Positions 24,954-34,345 of a stretch of 64,000 nt of DNA are shown here, in pieces. The DNA lies in NCBI GenBank assembly GCA_963666705.2, contig CAXXKO010000009.1, positions 62,001-126,000 on the forward strand. The letters are read 5' to 3'. The number at the start of each line of letters is the position of its first letter. Within the stretch, counting starts at the first letter, position 1. This DNA is from G963666705 sp963666705 (GTDB taxonomy: Bacteria; Pseudomonadota; Alphaproteobacteria; CADEGL01). Made by a program: the position numbers and the translations under genes. The notes below the pieces were generated by a model. It did not search any database. It was given only the letters and a program-made list of their open reading frames with translations, and was not told the DNA's origin.

Positions 24954-26276
24954 CTACCCCGTCCCCTCCGCCAGTACCTGGTCGAGGATGGCGAGCGCGC
25001 TGTCCGCCTCTTCGCGGGTGATGGTGAGCGGCGGGACGAGCTTGATGACGGTGCCGGACTGGGTGCCCATGGGGCCGGAGAGGGTGGTCTGGAGGCCCAA
25101 TTCGAAGGCGCGGGTGACGGCGCGGGCGCCGAGCTCGGGCCAGGGCGTGCGGGTGTGGCGATTCCGCACCAGCTCGACCCCGATCATGAGGCCGGCGCCG
25201 CGCAGGTCGCCGACGCATTCGTGCCGCTGCTGGAGGTCGCGCAGGCCCGCCATCAGGTAATCGCCCATCTCGCGGGCGCGGTCGGCCAGGTTGCCGCCCA
25301 CAAGGAGGCGGATGATGGCCTGGGCGGCGCGCGCCGGCAGGGGGTCGGAGACGTGGCTGGTATAGAAATAGAAGCCGCGCTCCGCGAGCTCTTCCTCGAT
25401 TTCCGCGCTCGTGACGGTGGCGGCCATGGCGACGCCGCCGCCGAGGGTCTTCGAGAGCGTGAGGATGTCGGGCACCACGCCGTCCGCCTCGAACCGGAAC
25501 ATGGTGCCGGTGCGGCCCAGGCCCGTCTGCGCCTCGTCGAAGATGAGGAGCATGCCGCGCTCCCGGCACAGCTCGCGCAATCGCGCGAGGTAGCCGGGCG
25601 GCGGGACGACGACGCCGCCCGCCGCCAGCACCGGCTCGCACATCACGGCGGCGGGCGCCTTGACGGACTGGGCGTCGGCCATCTCGAAGCCGACCTCGAG
25701 GCAGGTGCGGTCGCATTCGCCCGCGCAGTGGCGGATGGGGCAGCGGTAGCCGTTGGGCGCGGGCAGAGACATCACCCCCGGCATCACGGGGCCGTAGCCC
25801 TTGCGCGAGCGGTGGAAGGTGCTCGACTGCGCGCCCGCCGTCATGCCGTGCCAGGCGGTGCCGAGGGATAGCACCTCGAAGCCGCCGGTCTTGAGCTTGG
25901 CCATGCGGATGGCGGCCTCATTGCTCTCCGCCCCCGTCGAGAGGAACAGGGACTTTTGCAAGGCGGGGGGCAGCAGGGCCGCGAGCTCCTCCGCCAACTC
26001 CACGACGGCGGGGGACAGGATGACGCTGTAGAGGTGCATGGGCTCGTCGCAAGCCTGGCGGATGGCCGCGACCACGGCAGGGTGGTTGTGGCCCACGGTC
26101 GCGCACATCTGGCCCGAGCCGAAATCGAGGATGGCGCGCCCCGTCTCGTCGTACATGTAGCTGCCCGCGGTGCGGGTGATCATGGCCGGGCGGAAGGTCT
26201 TGCCGTAGCGCACCAGGTGCTTGTCGACGATGTCCCAGTAGCGGCTCACCGTCTCGGGGGGCAGGTTCGTGTCCAT
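24954..26276 (-). CDS. Class III PLP aminotransferase (2,2-dialkylglycine decarboxylase-like)
   Basis: This 440-residue fold type I PLP enzyme has the pattern of class III aminotransferases: DFGSGQMCATVGHNHPAVV, STGAESNEAAIRMAKL for the phosphate-binding loop, LIFDEAQTGLGRTG with the PLP-pairing Asp and TLSKTLGGG with the Schiff-base lysine. It is closest in style to 2,2-dialkylglycine decarboxylase and omega-aminotransferases. A Cys-rich loop (CPIRHCAGECDRTCLEV) is an unusual insertion. Placement between the DddP and GMC genes suggests work on amino-containing osmolyte products. It lies 18 nt from the convergent toxin gene. Confidence 0.85.
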   Translation of the reverse strand: MDTNLPPETVSRYWDIVDKHLVRYGKTFRPAMITRTAGSYMYDETGRAILDFGSGQMCATVGHNHPAVVAAIRQACDEPMHLYSVILSPAVVELAEELAALLPPALQKSLFLSTGAESNEAAIRMAKLKTGGFEVLSLGTAWHGMTAGAQSSTFHRSRKGYGPVMPGVMSLPAPNGYRCPIRHCAGECDRTCLEVGFEMADAQSVKAPAAVMCEPVLAAGGVVVPPPGYLARLRELCRERGMLLIFDEAQTGLGRTGTMFRFEADGVVPDILTLSKTLGGGVAMAATVTSAEIEEELAERGFYFYTSHVSDPLPARAAQAIIRLLVGGNLADRAREMGDYLMAGLRDLQQRHECVGDLRGAGLMIGVELVRNRHTRTPWPELGARAVTRAFELGLQTTLSGPMGTQSGTVIKLVPPLTITREEADSALAILDQVLAEGTG

Positions 26277-26289
26277 GATGGTTGCTTCC

Positions 26290-26470
26290 TTATACTGATC
26301 GGTCTTAAGAAAGACCGATCATATGGTCCCTCAAACGCCGGGCGGCCGCATCCGCGGCCTTGGCTTCTTCTTTCGCTCAAGCGCCGCTCAGGCTGGCCTC
26401 GCATAAGCTCGGACGCGCGGTCGCGCTTGCCAGGCGGTGATGAGTCAAGCTCATCGCCGCCTGGTACTAG
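26290..26470 (+). repeat. Family B palindromic repeat, copy B1 (about 181 bp)
   Basis: The copy contains a chain of hairpins: CGGTCTTAAGAAAGACCG, GCGGCCGCATCCGCGGCC, GAGCGCCGCTCAGGC-like and GATGAGTCAAGCTCATC. Related copies occur at 50300-50426 (with an internal deletion) and 59044-59225 (inverted). There is no coding content. It lies between the aminotransferase and GMC genes, both on the minus strand. Confidence 0.75.
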
Positions 26471-26503
26471 CTCAAGCTCACCCCAGCATATCAATAAATG
26501 CTG

Positions 26504-28174
26504 CTAACGCTGGGCCGTCTCCCACGCGGGGTGGATCCAGACCGGGGCATTCGACGGCGGCAGCGGGTCGCGGCCGCGGATGATGTCGGCCGCCTTCTCG
26601 GCCACCATGATGGTGGGCGCGTTGAGGTTGCCGTTGGTTATGGTCGGGAAGACGGAGGAATCGGCCACGCGGAGGTGCTCGACCCCGCGCACCCGGCATT
26701 CCGCGTCGAGGACCGCCATGGGATCGCTTTTCCGTCCGATTCGGCAGGTACAGGAGGGGTGGTAGGCGGTCTCGCCGTTGGCGCGGACCCAGGCATCGAT
26801 CTCGTCGTCGGTCTGGACCGCCGCGCCGGGTGCGATCTCGGCGCCCCGGTAGGGGTCGAAGGCCGCCTGCCCGACGATCTCGCGCGTGAGCCGGACACAG
26901 GCGCGGAAGCCGGCGCGGTCGTCCTCGTGCTGGAGGTAGTTGAAGAGGATGCGGGGCTTCTCGCGCGCATCGCCCGAGCGGATGCGCACCCAGCCCCGGC
27001 TCTTGGCCTTGTTGGGGCCGACATGGACCTGGAAGCCGTGGCCGTCGACGGCCGATTTCCCGTCGTAGCGCATGGCGGCGGGCAGGAAGTGGTACTGGAT
27101 GTCGGGCCACCTGACCCCGGCCTTCGAGCGGATGAAGGCGCAGGATTCGAAATGGTTGGTGGCGCCCAGCCCGCTCTTGAACAGGATCCAGCGCGCGCCG
27201 ATCAGGGCCTTGCGAAAGGGGTCGAGCTGGCCGTTGAGGGTGATGGGCTGGGTACAGCGGTACCGGATATAGACCTCGAGATGGTCCTGCAGGTTCTCGC
27301 CCACACCGGCTGAGTCGTGGACCAGCTCGACGCCCGCCTCGCGCAGGACGGCCGCCGGGCCGACGCCCGAGAGCTGGAGCAGGGCCGGTGAGCCGATGGC
27401 GCCCGCCGCCAGCACCACCTCGCGCGCCACCCGCGCGACTTGGGCCTGGCCGCCGCGCTCGTACTCGACGCCAACGGCGCGCTTGCCCTCGAACACGACG
27501 CGCCGGGTCAGCGCCTCGGTCACCAATTCGAGGTTCGGGCGCCCCAGCACCGGTTTCAGGTACGCGCTCGCCGTGGACCAGCGCACGCCGCCCTTGACCG
27601 TCATATGCATGGGGCCGAAGCCCTCCTGCCGGTAGCCGTTGTAGTCGGCCGTCTCCCCGTAGCCCGCTTGCCTGCCCGCCTCGACGAAGGCACCGTAGAG
27701 CGGGTTCCGCATCTCGTTGCCGGCACTCGTGTGGAGCGGGCCGTCCGATCCGCGATATTCGTCGCCGCCATCCTTCCACGCCTCGGCCGCGCGGAAATAG
27801 GGCAGGCAGTGGCGGTAGCCCCAGCCTTGGGCCCCCGCTTCCTCCCACTGGTCGAAATCGCAGGCATGGCCGCGCACATAGACCATGCCGTTGATGGAGG
27901 AGGAGCCGCCCAGCACCTTGCCGCGCGGCGTGTTCATGCGCCGGCCGTCCAGATAGGGCTCGGGCTCGCTCTCGAAGCCCCAGTTGTAGCGTTTCATGCC
28001 CAAGGGGATGGAGAGGGCCGTCGGCATCTGGATGAGGATGCCGCGGTCGCTGCCGCCCGCCTCGATGAGGAGGACGCGGGTTGCGCTGTCCTCGGTCAGC
28101 CGGGCGGCCAGGGTGCAGCCGGCCGAGCCGGCGCCGACGATGACGTAATCGAAGGACTCTCCGCTCCCAACCAT
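26504..28174 (-). CDS. GMC family oxidoreductase (choline dehydrogenase-like)
   Basis: This 556-residue FAD enzyme of the glucose-methanol-choline family oxidises primary alcohols to aldehydes. Marks are DYVIVGAGSAGCTLAARLTE, RGKVLGGSSSINGMVYVRGH, AAGAIGSPALLQLSGVGP and the C-terminal catalytic region ETAYHPSCTCRIG with the proton-accepting His and NGNLNAPTIMVAEKAAD. It is of the BetA/AlkJ type. Choline or 3-hydroxypropionate-like alcohols are reasonable substrates given the neighbouring osmolyte genes, but this is inference. ATG at 28174 starts one residue before the VGSGESFDYV segment. Confidence 0.87.
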   Translation of the reverse strand: MVGSGESFDYVIVGAGSAGCTLAARLTEDSATRVLLIEAGGSDRGILIQMPTALSIPLGMKRYNWGFESEPEPYLDGRRMNTPRGKVLGGSSSINGMVYVRGHACDFDQWEEAGAQGWGYRHCLPYFRAAEAWKDGGDEYRGSDGPLHTSAGNEMRNPLYGAFVEAGRQAGYGETADYNGYRQEGFGPMHMTVKGGVRWSTASAYLKPVLGRPNLELVTEALTRRVVFEGKRAVGVEYERGGQAQVARVAREVVLAAGAIGSPALLQLSGVGPAAVLREAGVELVHDSAGVGENLQDHLEVYIRYRCTQPITLNGQLDPFRKALIGARWILFKSGLGATNHFESCAFIRSKAGVRWPDIQYHFLPAAMRYDGKSAVDGHGFQVHVGPNKAKSRGWVRIRSGDAREKPRILFNYLQHEDDRAGFRACVRLTREIVGQAAFDPYRGAEIAPGAAVQTDDEIDAWVRANGETAYHPSCTCRIGRKSDPMAVLDAECRVRGVEHLRVADSSVFPTITNGNLNAPTIMVAEKAADIIRGRDPLPPSNAPVWIHPAWETAQR

Positions 28175-28326
28175 GGATCAGGCACCCCACTGCGCGCCGC
28201 GACGATCCTCCCGAGCATAGGGCGTCGGGCGGAGGGAGACGAGAGGATTGGTGAGGCGGGGTGGGCCGGCGCAAGCATCTCGACTGAGGCGCCCCGGCGT
28301 CAGCCGGAGAGGGCCAACGAGCCGGA

Positions 28327-29298
28327 TTACAGCGCCTCCGCGTGGTGGCACGCCACCCGCCCCTCCCCCAGCGCCCGCAGCGCCGGCCGCTCGCGCCGGC
28401 ACAGGTCCGTCGCGTGGGGGCAGCGGGTGTGGAAGGCGCAGCCGGGCGGGGGGTCGAGGGGCGAGGGGGGCTCGCCCGGAAGCGGGATGTGGGCGCGCCG
28501 CAGGGCCGGGTCGACCGCCGGCGTGCTGGCCAGCAGGGCCATGGTGTAGGGGTGGCGCGGGCGGGCGAAGAGGGCGGCGGCCGGCCCCTCCTCCACCACC
28601 CGGCCGAGATACATCACCATCACGCCGTCGGCGATGTGGCGCACCACGGAGAGGTCGTGGGAGATGAAGAGGAGTGCCAGGCGCAGCTCGTCCCTCAGGT
28701 CCATGAGCAGGTTGAGCACCTGGGCCTGGATCGAGATGTCGAGGGCCGAGACGGGCTCGTCCGCCACCAGCACCCTGGGCCCCGGCATCAGCGCCCGGGC
28801 GATGGCGATGCGCTGGCGTTGCCCGCCCGAGAACATGTGCGGGTAGCGGGCGTAATGCTCGGGCCGCAGGCCCACGCGGGCGAGCATCCCCTCCGCCCGC
28901 TCCCGCCGCGCCCCCGCCGCCATGTTCGTGTTGATGACCAGCGGCTCCTCCAGGATCGCGCCCACCTTCTTGCGCGGGTTGAGGGAGCCGTAGGGGTCCT
29001 GGAAGACGATCTGCACGTCCTGGCGGAGCGCCTTGAGGCGGGCGCGATCGGCCGCGCCCACGTCATTGCCGTCGATCAGGATGCCGCCCGCGTCGGGCCG
29101 CTCGATCATGGTGAGGAGGCGGCCGAGAGTGGACTTGCCGCAACCCGATTCGCCGACCACGGCGAGGGTCGCACCGGGGCGGAGCGAAAGGCTCACCCCA
29201 TCGACCGCCCTCAGGATCCCGGGCCGGCCCAGGAAGCCGCGCCCGACGCGGTAATGGCGGGTCAGCCCGCGCGCCTCCAGGATCGCGGCACCGCTCAC
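28327..29298 (-). CDS. Oligopeptide/dipeptide ABC transporter ATP-binding protein (DppF-type)
   Basis: This 323-residue ATPase has a Walker A motif GESGCGKST, a Q-loop FQDPYGSLNPR, the signature SGGQRQRIAIARAL, a Walker B VLVADEPVSALD and the C-terminal oligopeptide-transporter extension with Cys-rich GCAFHTRCPHATDLCRR. It is the second ATPase of a Dpp/Opp transporter. The start is GTG, overlapping the stop of the DppD-type gene by 4 nt (GTGA). It is last in the operon dppA-B-C-D-F. Confidence 0.93.
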   Translation of the reverse strand: MSGAAILEARGLTRHYRVGRGFLGRPGILRAVDGVSLSLRPGATLAVVGESGCGKSTLGRLLTMIERPDAGGILIDGNDVGAADRARLKALRQDVQIVFQDPYGSLNPRKKVGAILEEPLVINTNMAAGARRERAEGMLARVGLRPEHYARYPHMFSGGQRQRIAIARALMPGPRVLVADEPVSALDISIQAQVLNLLMDLRDELRLALLFISHDLSVVRHIADGVMVMYLGRVVEEGPAAALFARPRHPYTMALLASTPAVDPALRRAHIPLPGEPPSPLDPPPGCAFHTRCPHATDLCRRERPALRALGEGRVACHHAEAL

Positions 29299-30272
29299 GC
29301 CGGCACCTTTTCCGCGGGCCCCGGATAGAAGCAGCGGACGAGGCCGTCGCCGTCGGCCTCGAGCCGCGGCGCGCTCGTCCGGCAATCCGCGCGGGCACGG
29401 GCGCAGCGCGGGTGGAAGAGGCAGCCTCGAGGCCTGTCCCCGGCCCCCGGCACGACGCCCGGGATGGTCGGCAGCCGCCTTTGGCCGGCGGAGCGCTCGG
29501 GCAGGGCGTCGAGGAGGGCCGCCGTATAGGGATGGCGCGGGCGCGCGAACAGGGCATCGGCGTCGCGCGCCTCGACCTGCTGGCCCGCGTACATGACCGT
29601 GACGCGCCGCGCCGTCTCGGCCACCACGCCCATGTTGTGGGTGATGAGCAGGAGCGCCATGCCGCGATCGCGCTGCAGGTCGAGCAGCAGGTCCAGGATC
29701 TGCGCCTGGATGGTGACGTCGAGCGCCGTGGTGGGCTCGTCCGCGATCAGGAGGCGCGGGCCGCAGGCGATCGCCATGGCGATCATCACCCGCTGGCTCA
29801 TGCCGCCAGAGAGCTGGTGTGGGTAGGCGCCGAGCCGGCTTTCGGGCGCCGGGATGCCGACCTGGCCCAGGAGCGCCGCCGCCCGCGCCCGGTGCGCCTT
29901 GCGGCGGCCGCCGAGATGGGTGGCCAGCGCCTCGGTGATCTGGAAGCCCACGGTGAAGCAGGGATTGAGGCTGGTCATGGGCTCCTGGAAGATCATCGCC
30001 ATGTCCTTGCCGACGATCCGGCGGCGGCGCGCCCCGCCGAGGCCGAGCAGCTCGCGCCCGCCGAAATGCAGGCGATCGGCGGTGACCCGTGCGACCGGCG
30101 GCAGGAGGCCCATGAGGGCGAGCATGGAGACCGACTTGCCGGAGCCGGATTCGCCGACCACGCCCAGCACCTCGCCTTCGGCCAGGTCGAGGTCCATGCC
30201 CTCGACCGCGCGGAACGGCCCGCGGAAGGTCGGGAACTCGACCGAGAGGTTGCGGATCTCGAGGACGGCCAC
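29295..30272 (-). CDS. Oligopeptide/dipeptide ABC transporter ATP-binding protein (DppD-type)
   Basis: This 325-residue ATPase has a Walker A motif GESGSGKS, a Q-loop FQEPMTSLNP, the signature SGGMSQRVMIAMAIA and a Walker B LLIADEPTTALD. The family C-terminal extension has CLFHPRCARARADCR, which in relatives coordinates an iron-sulfur cluster. The start is GTG, 7 nt after the permease stop. It couples ATP hydrolysis to peptide or related solute import by the two permeases upstream. Confidence 0.93.
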   Translation of the reverse strand: MAVLEIRNLSVEFPTFRGPFRAVEGMDLDLAEGEVLGVVGESGSGKSVSMLALMGLLPPVARVTADRLHFGGRELLGLGGARRRRIVGKDMAMIFQEPMTSLNPCFTVGFQITEALATHLGGRRKAHRARAAALLGQVGIPAPESRLGAYPHQLSGGMSQRVMIAMAIACGPRLLIADEPTTALDVTIQAQILDLLLDLQRDRGMALLLITHNMGVVAETARRVTVMYAGQQVEARDADALFARPRHPYTAALLDALPERSAGQRRLPTIPGVVPGAGDRPRGCLFHPRCARARADCRTSAPRLEADGDGLVRCFYPGPAEKVPA

Positions 30273-30279
30273 GGGCGGG

Positions 30280-31167
30280 TCAGCTCCGCTTGAGCTTGGG
30301 GTCGAGGGCGTCGCGCAGCCCGTCGCCCATGAGGTTGAAGGCGAGCACGGTGACGAGGATGGCGAGGCCGGGGAAGGTCACCACCCACCAGGCGCGCAGG
30401 ATGAACTCGCGCGCGTCGGCCAGCATGGTGCCCCATTCGGGCGTCGGCGGCTGGGCGCCCATGCCGAGGAAGCCGAGCGCCGCGGCGTCGAGCACCGCCG
30501 AGGAGAAGCCGAGGGTCGTCTGGACGATGAGGGGGGCGGCGCAGTTGGGCAGCACCGTATCGAACATGAGGCGCCCCAGCCCCGCGCCCGCCACCCGGCT
30601 GGCGGTCACGTAGTCCTTGGACAGCTCGGTGAGGGCCGAGGCGCGGACGAGGCGCGTGAAGTGCGGGGTATAGACGATGGCCACGGCGATCATGGCGTTG
30701 ACCAGGCCGGGGCCCAGAATCGCCACCACCACGAGGGCCAGGAGCAGGCTCGGGATCGCCAGAATCACGTCCATGAGGCGCACGACCAGGATGCCGGCGG
30801 GGCCGCGGAAGAAGGCGGCGACGAGCCCGAGCAGGATGCCGGTGGAGAGCGAGAGGGTGACGACGATGCCGCCGATGAAGAGCGAGTAGCGCGCGCCGTG
30901 GAGGAGGCGCGAGAGCATGTCGCGCCCGGTCGCGTCGGTGCCCAGGACGTAGGACCAGCCCCCCCCCTCCTGCCACACGGGCGGGGTGAGGAAGGCGTCG
31001 CGGTCCTGGGTGCTGGGCGAATAGGGGGCGATGAGGTCGGCGAAGACGGCGATGAAGACCAGGGCGGCGACGACCGCCATGCCGGCCACGGCGCCCTTGT
31101 TCTCGGCGTAATAGTGCCAGAACTCGCGCAAGGGGCCCGGCGGGGCGGCCGCGGCCTGGCTTTCCAT
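30280..31167 (-). CDS. Dipeptide ABC transporter permease (DppC-type)
   Basis: This 295-residue inner-membrane permease has about six helices, the N-terminal OppC/DppC extension (FWHYYAENKGAVAGM), the GTDATGRDMLSRLLHGAR motif and the EAA loop SALTELSKDYVTASRVAGAG. I chose ATG 31167 because GAGGGA lies 7 nt upstream; the more upstream ATG 31188 is only 3 nt from a family A element and has no ribosome binding site. Without that element the gap to the DppB-type gene would be about 25 nt, so the native operon was compact. Confidence 0.9.
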   Translation of the reverse strand: MESQAAAAPPGPLREFWHYYAENKGAVAGMAVVAALVFIAVFADLIAPYSPSTQDRDAFLTPPVWQEGGGWSYVLGTDATGRDMLSRLLHGARYSLFIGGIVVTLSLSTGILLGLVAAFFRGPAGILVVRLMDVILAIPSLLLALVVVAILGPGLVNAMIAVAIVYTPHFTRLVRASALTELSKDYVTASRVAGAGLGRLMFDTVLPNCAAPLIVQTTLGFSSAVLDAAALGFLGMGAQPPTPEWGTMLADAREFILRAWWVVTFPGLAILVTVLAFNLMGDGLRDALDPKLKRS

Positions 31168-31191
31168 GACGGGTCCCTCGGCCGTCATGGC

Positions 31192-31461
31192 CTAGTACCC
31201 ACTTTCATAATTCCGTGTGCCATACGATCGCTTTTCCCGTCTCCTCGGTAGGAGGGGGTGCGCCGGCGATGCCGGGGCATCGTCAAGCATCCCCGACACC
31301 CCGAGGGGGCGGGAAAAGCGACCCGGTGGGCGGCGTCCCGAGGCCCCCAGACGTCGTCGCGCGCCGCTTGTGATGCCCCGGCATCACGGCGCGCCACCCT
31401 ACTAGCCGGGGGCCTCGGGGCGCCGTCGTATGGCACACGGAATTATGAAAGTGGGTACTAG
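31192..31461 (-). mobile_element. Family A palindromic element, copy A3 (270 bp) inside the dpp operon
   Basis: This copy is inverted relative to A1 and A2 but has the same length, CTAG borders and arms. Its right-hand CTAG supplies the TAG stop of the DppB-type gene. Collapsing the element to one CTAG leaves both neighbouring genes intact, so insertion was at a pre-existing CTAG that spans the stop codon. Confidence 0.85.
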
Positions 31462-32468
31462 CGCGCATGCCGGATGCGCGGGTTGATGAGGCCGTAGAGC
31501 AGGTCGACCAGGAGGTTGACCAGCATCACCATGAAGGCGATGAGCAGAAGGCCCCCCTGCACCGAGGGGTAGTCGCGGCGGAAGATCGAATCCACCAGCC
31601 ACTTGCCGATGCCGGGCCAGGCGAAGATGGTCTCGGTCAGGATGGCGCCGGCCATCAGCACGCCGACCTGGAGGCCGATCACCGTCACCACGGGGATGAG
31701 CGCGTTGCGCAGGGCGTGGAGCCCGATCACCCGGCGCGGCGGCAGGCCCTTGGCCCGCGCCGTGCGCACGTAGTCCTCGCCCAGCACCTCGAGCATGGCC
31801 GAGCGGGTCTGGCGCGCGATGACGGCGAGGGGGATGGTGCCGAGCGCCACCGTCGGCAGGATCAGGTGCCGCGCCGCCGAGGCGAAGGCGCCCTCCTCGC
31901 CCGACAGGAGGCTGTCGATGAGCAGGAAGCCGGTGACCGGCTCGATGAAATAGAGCACCTCGATGCGCCCCGAGACGGGCGTCCAGCCCAGGGTGCCGGA
32001 GAAGAGGATGATGAGCAGCAGGCCCCACCAGAAGATGGGCATGGAATAGCCGGTGAGTGCTATGCCCATGACCGAATGGTCGAGCACCGAGCCGCGGCGG
32101 ATCGCCGCCAGGATGCCCGCCGGCAGGCCGACGGCGATGGCGAACGCCATGGCCACCATGGAAAGCTCGAGGGTCGCCGGGAAGAGGATGAAGAACTCCT
32201 CGACCACCGGCTGGCGGGTCAACAGGGAGCGGCCCAGGTCGCCCTGCAGCAGGTCGCCGAGATAGCCGAGATACTGCTCCCACAGCGGCCGGTCGTAGCC
32301 GAATTCGGCCATCAGCTCGGCATGGCGCGCCGGCGTGACGCCGCGCTCCCCGGCCAGGACCTCGATGGGGTCGCCCGGGATCAGGTGGATGAAGGCAAAG
32401 GCGACGAGCGTCACCCCCAGGAAGGTGGGGACGATCAGCGCCAGTCGGACGGCCAGGAAGCGGAGCAT
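31458..32468 (-). CDS. Dipeptide ABC transporter permease (DppB-type)
   Basis: This 336-residue permease has the DppB/OppB layout: an N-terminal helix FLAVRLALIVPTFLGVTLVA, the LIPGDPIE motif, LGYDRPLWEQY-like FGYDRPLWEQYLGYLGD, GDLGRSL and the EAA loop EVLGEDYVRTARAKGLPPRR. It forms the membrane channel with the DppC-type permease. Its TAG stop is part of the CTAG border of a family A element. It follows the solute-binding protein gene after 79 nt. Confidence 0.92.
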   Translation of the reverse strand: MLRFLAVRLALIVPTFLGVTLVAFAFIHLIPGDPIEVLAGERGVTPARHAELMAEFGYDRPLWEQYLGYLGDLLQGDLGRSLLTRQPVVEEFFILFPATLELSMVAMAFAIAVGLPAGILAAIRRGSVLDHSVMGIALTGYSMPIFWWGLLLIILFSGTLGWTPVSGRIEVLYFIEPVTGFLLIDSLLSGEEGAFASAARHLILPTVALGTIPLAVIARQTRSAMLEVLGEDYVRTARAKGLPPRRVIGLHALRNALIPVVTVIGLQVGVLMAGAILTETIFAWPGIGKWLVDSIFRRDYPSVQGGLLLIAFMVMLVNLLVDLLYGLINPRIRHAR

Positions 32469-32547
32469 GAAGGGGCGGCGGGCAGCCGGGCGGCGGCCGG
32501 GCCGGCGGGAGATGCGTCCCCGCCGGCCCGCCGCCAGGCCGTCCCGG

Positions 32548-34143
32548 CTATTCCTTCAGGTCGACCCCGCAGAAGACGTGGCCGCCGAAGGGATCGATGC
32601 GGAAGTCCACGACCTCCGCGCGCACCGGCTTGAACACCACCGAATGGGCGATGGTGACCCAGGGCGCCTCCTCCTTGAAGACGACTTGCGCGTCCTCGTA
32701 GAGCTTGGTGCGCGCGTCGATGTCGGAGACCGCCTTGGCCGCGAGCAGGAGGTCGTCGAACGCCCGGTTGCACCAGCGCGCCCGGTTGGCGCTGTCCTTC
32801 GCCGCCTCGCAGCCGAGGAGGACGAAGAGGAAGTTGTCCGGGTCGCCGTTGTCGCCGGTCCAGCCCAGGAGGATGGTCTCGTGCTCGCCCAGCCGCGAGC
32901 GCTTGAGGTACTCGCCCCACTCGAAGGTGACGATCTCGGCCTCGACGCCGACCTGGCGCCAGTCCTCCTGGATCAGCTCGGCCATGCGCCGGGCATTGGG
33001 GTTGTAGGGCCGCTGCACGGGCATGGCCCAGATGTTGGTTTTGAGGCCGCTGACCCCCGCCTCGGCCAGCATCGCCTTGGCCTTCTCCGGATCGTAGGGG
33101 TAATCCTGGATGGCGTCGTTGTAGGACCAGATGGTGGGCGGGATCGGGTTCTTGGCCGCCTTGCCCGCACCCTGGAACACGACGTCGATGATGGCCTGCT
33201 TGTTGATCGCCAGGTTGAGGGCCTGGCGCACCAGCTTGTCGTCGAAGGGCGGAATCTCCATATTGAAAGCGAGGTAGCCGACATTGAGCCCTTCCTGCTC
33301 CAGCACCACGATGTCGCTGTCCGCCTGCATGGCGGCGACGTCGGCCGGGTTGGGATAGGGCATGACGTGGCACTCGCCCGCCTTGAGCTTCTGGTAGCGG
33401 ACGGAGTTGTCGGGCGTGATGGCGAAGATGAGGTTGTCGAGCGGCGCCCTGCCGGCCCAGTAGTCGTCGTGGGCCGCATAGCGGATGACCGCGTCCTTCT
33501 GGTAGGCGACGAGCCGGAAGGGCCCGGTGCCGACGGATGCGAGGTCCACCTTCTCCGGCGTGCCGGCGGCGAGCATGGCGTCGGCGTGCTCGGCCGACAT
33601 GATGGAGGCGAAATCCATCGCCATGTTGGCGATGAAGGGCGCCTCGGGCCGGGTCAGGGTGAAGCGGACCGTGCTGTCGTCCACCTTCTCGACGGACTCG
33701 AGGAGGGCCGGCATGTCCATGGCGTTGAAATACTCGTAGTCGCCGCCCGAGACCTTGTGGAAGGGATGCTCCGGGTCGCGCTGGCGCTCGAAGCTGTAGA
33801 TCACGTCGTCGGCGTTGAAATCGCGGCTGGGCGTGAAGTCGTCGTTGGCGTGGAACGTGACGCCCGGGCGCAGGTGGAAGGTATAGACGAGGCCGTCGTC
33901 GGAGACGTCCCAGCTCTCCGCCAGCGCCGGCACGATGCGGGTGCTGCCACGCTCGAACTCGACCAGCCTGTTGAAGATCTGGCGCGACGAGGCGTCGAAA
34001 GTGGTGCCCGAGGTATAGAGCGAGGGGTTGAAGCCCTCGGGGCTGCCCTCCGAGCAGTAGACCAGCGTCTTGGCCTCGGCCACACCGCCCAAGGCGAGCA
34101 CCGCCGAGAAAGCCGCGCAAGCGGCCAGAGCCTTGTGTTTCAT
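32548..34143 (-). CDS. Dipeptide ABC transporter substrate-binding protein (DppA-type)
   Basis: This 531-residue periplasmic protein of the SBP_bac_5 family starts with a Sec signal peptide (MKHKALAACAAFSAVLALGG then VAEA, cleavage near residue 24). The mature protein begins KTLVYCSEGSPEGFNPSLY, close to DppA, and keeps GTGPFRLV, DYWAGRAPLDNLIF and LGWTGDNGDPDNFL, which matches the DppA ligand-site LGWSGDNGDPDNF pattern. A GGGAGG site precedes ATG. Likely ligands are dipeptides or heme-type solutes; it is first in the operon. Confidence 0.92.
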   Translation of the reverse strand: MKHKALAACAAFSAVLALGGVAEAKTLVYCSEGSPEGFNPSLYTSGTTFDASSRQIFNRLVEFERGSTRIVPALAESWDVSDDGLVYTFHLRPGVTFHANDDFTPSRDFNADDVIYSFERQRDPEHPFHKVSGGDYEYFNAMDMPALLESVEKVDDSTVRFTLTRPEAPFIANMAMDFASIMSAEHADAMLAAGTPEKVDLASVGTGPFRLVAYQKDAVIRYAAHDDYWAGRAPLDNLIFAITPDNSVRYQKLKAGECHVMPYPNPADVAAMQADSDIVVLEQEGLNVGYLAFNMEIPPFDDKLVRQALNLAINKQAIIDVVFQGAGKAAKNPIPPTIWSYNDAIQDYPYDPEKAKAMLAEAGVSGLKTNIWAMPVQRPYNPNARRMAELIQEDWRQVGVEAEIVTFEWGEYLKRSRLGEHETILLGWTGDNGDPDNFLFVLLGCEAAKDSANRARWCNRAFDDLLLAAKAVSDIDARTKLYEDAQVVFKEEAPWVTIAHSVVFKPVRAEVVDFRIDPFGGHVFCGVDLKE

Positions 34144-34345
34144 TTCGACCTCCCTGTTCGTCTTGTGCACATCACCGGCGGCCGGCGGGGCGGCCGTGCG
34201 GAAGGGCAACTTAGTGCCTTGTTTCTGTTCTTAGGAATCACACCCTCGTGACCCGCCGATGATTCCCCGTCCGCAGCTTACACCACGCGCCGATGGTTTC
34301 CAGCCTGCCCGGCAACAGCGCGGGAACGGCGCGGTGCCGCGGCCC

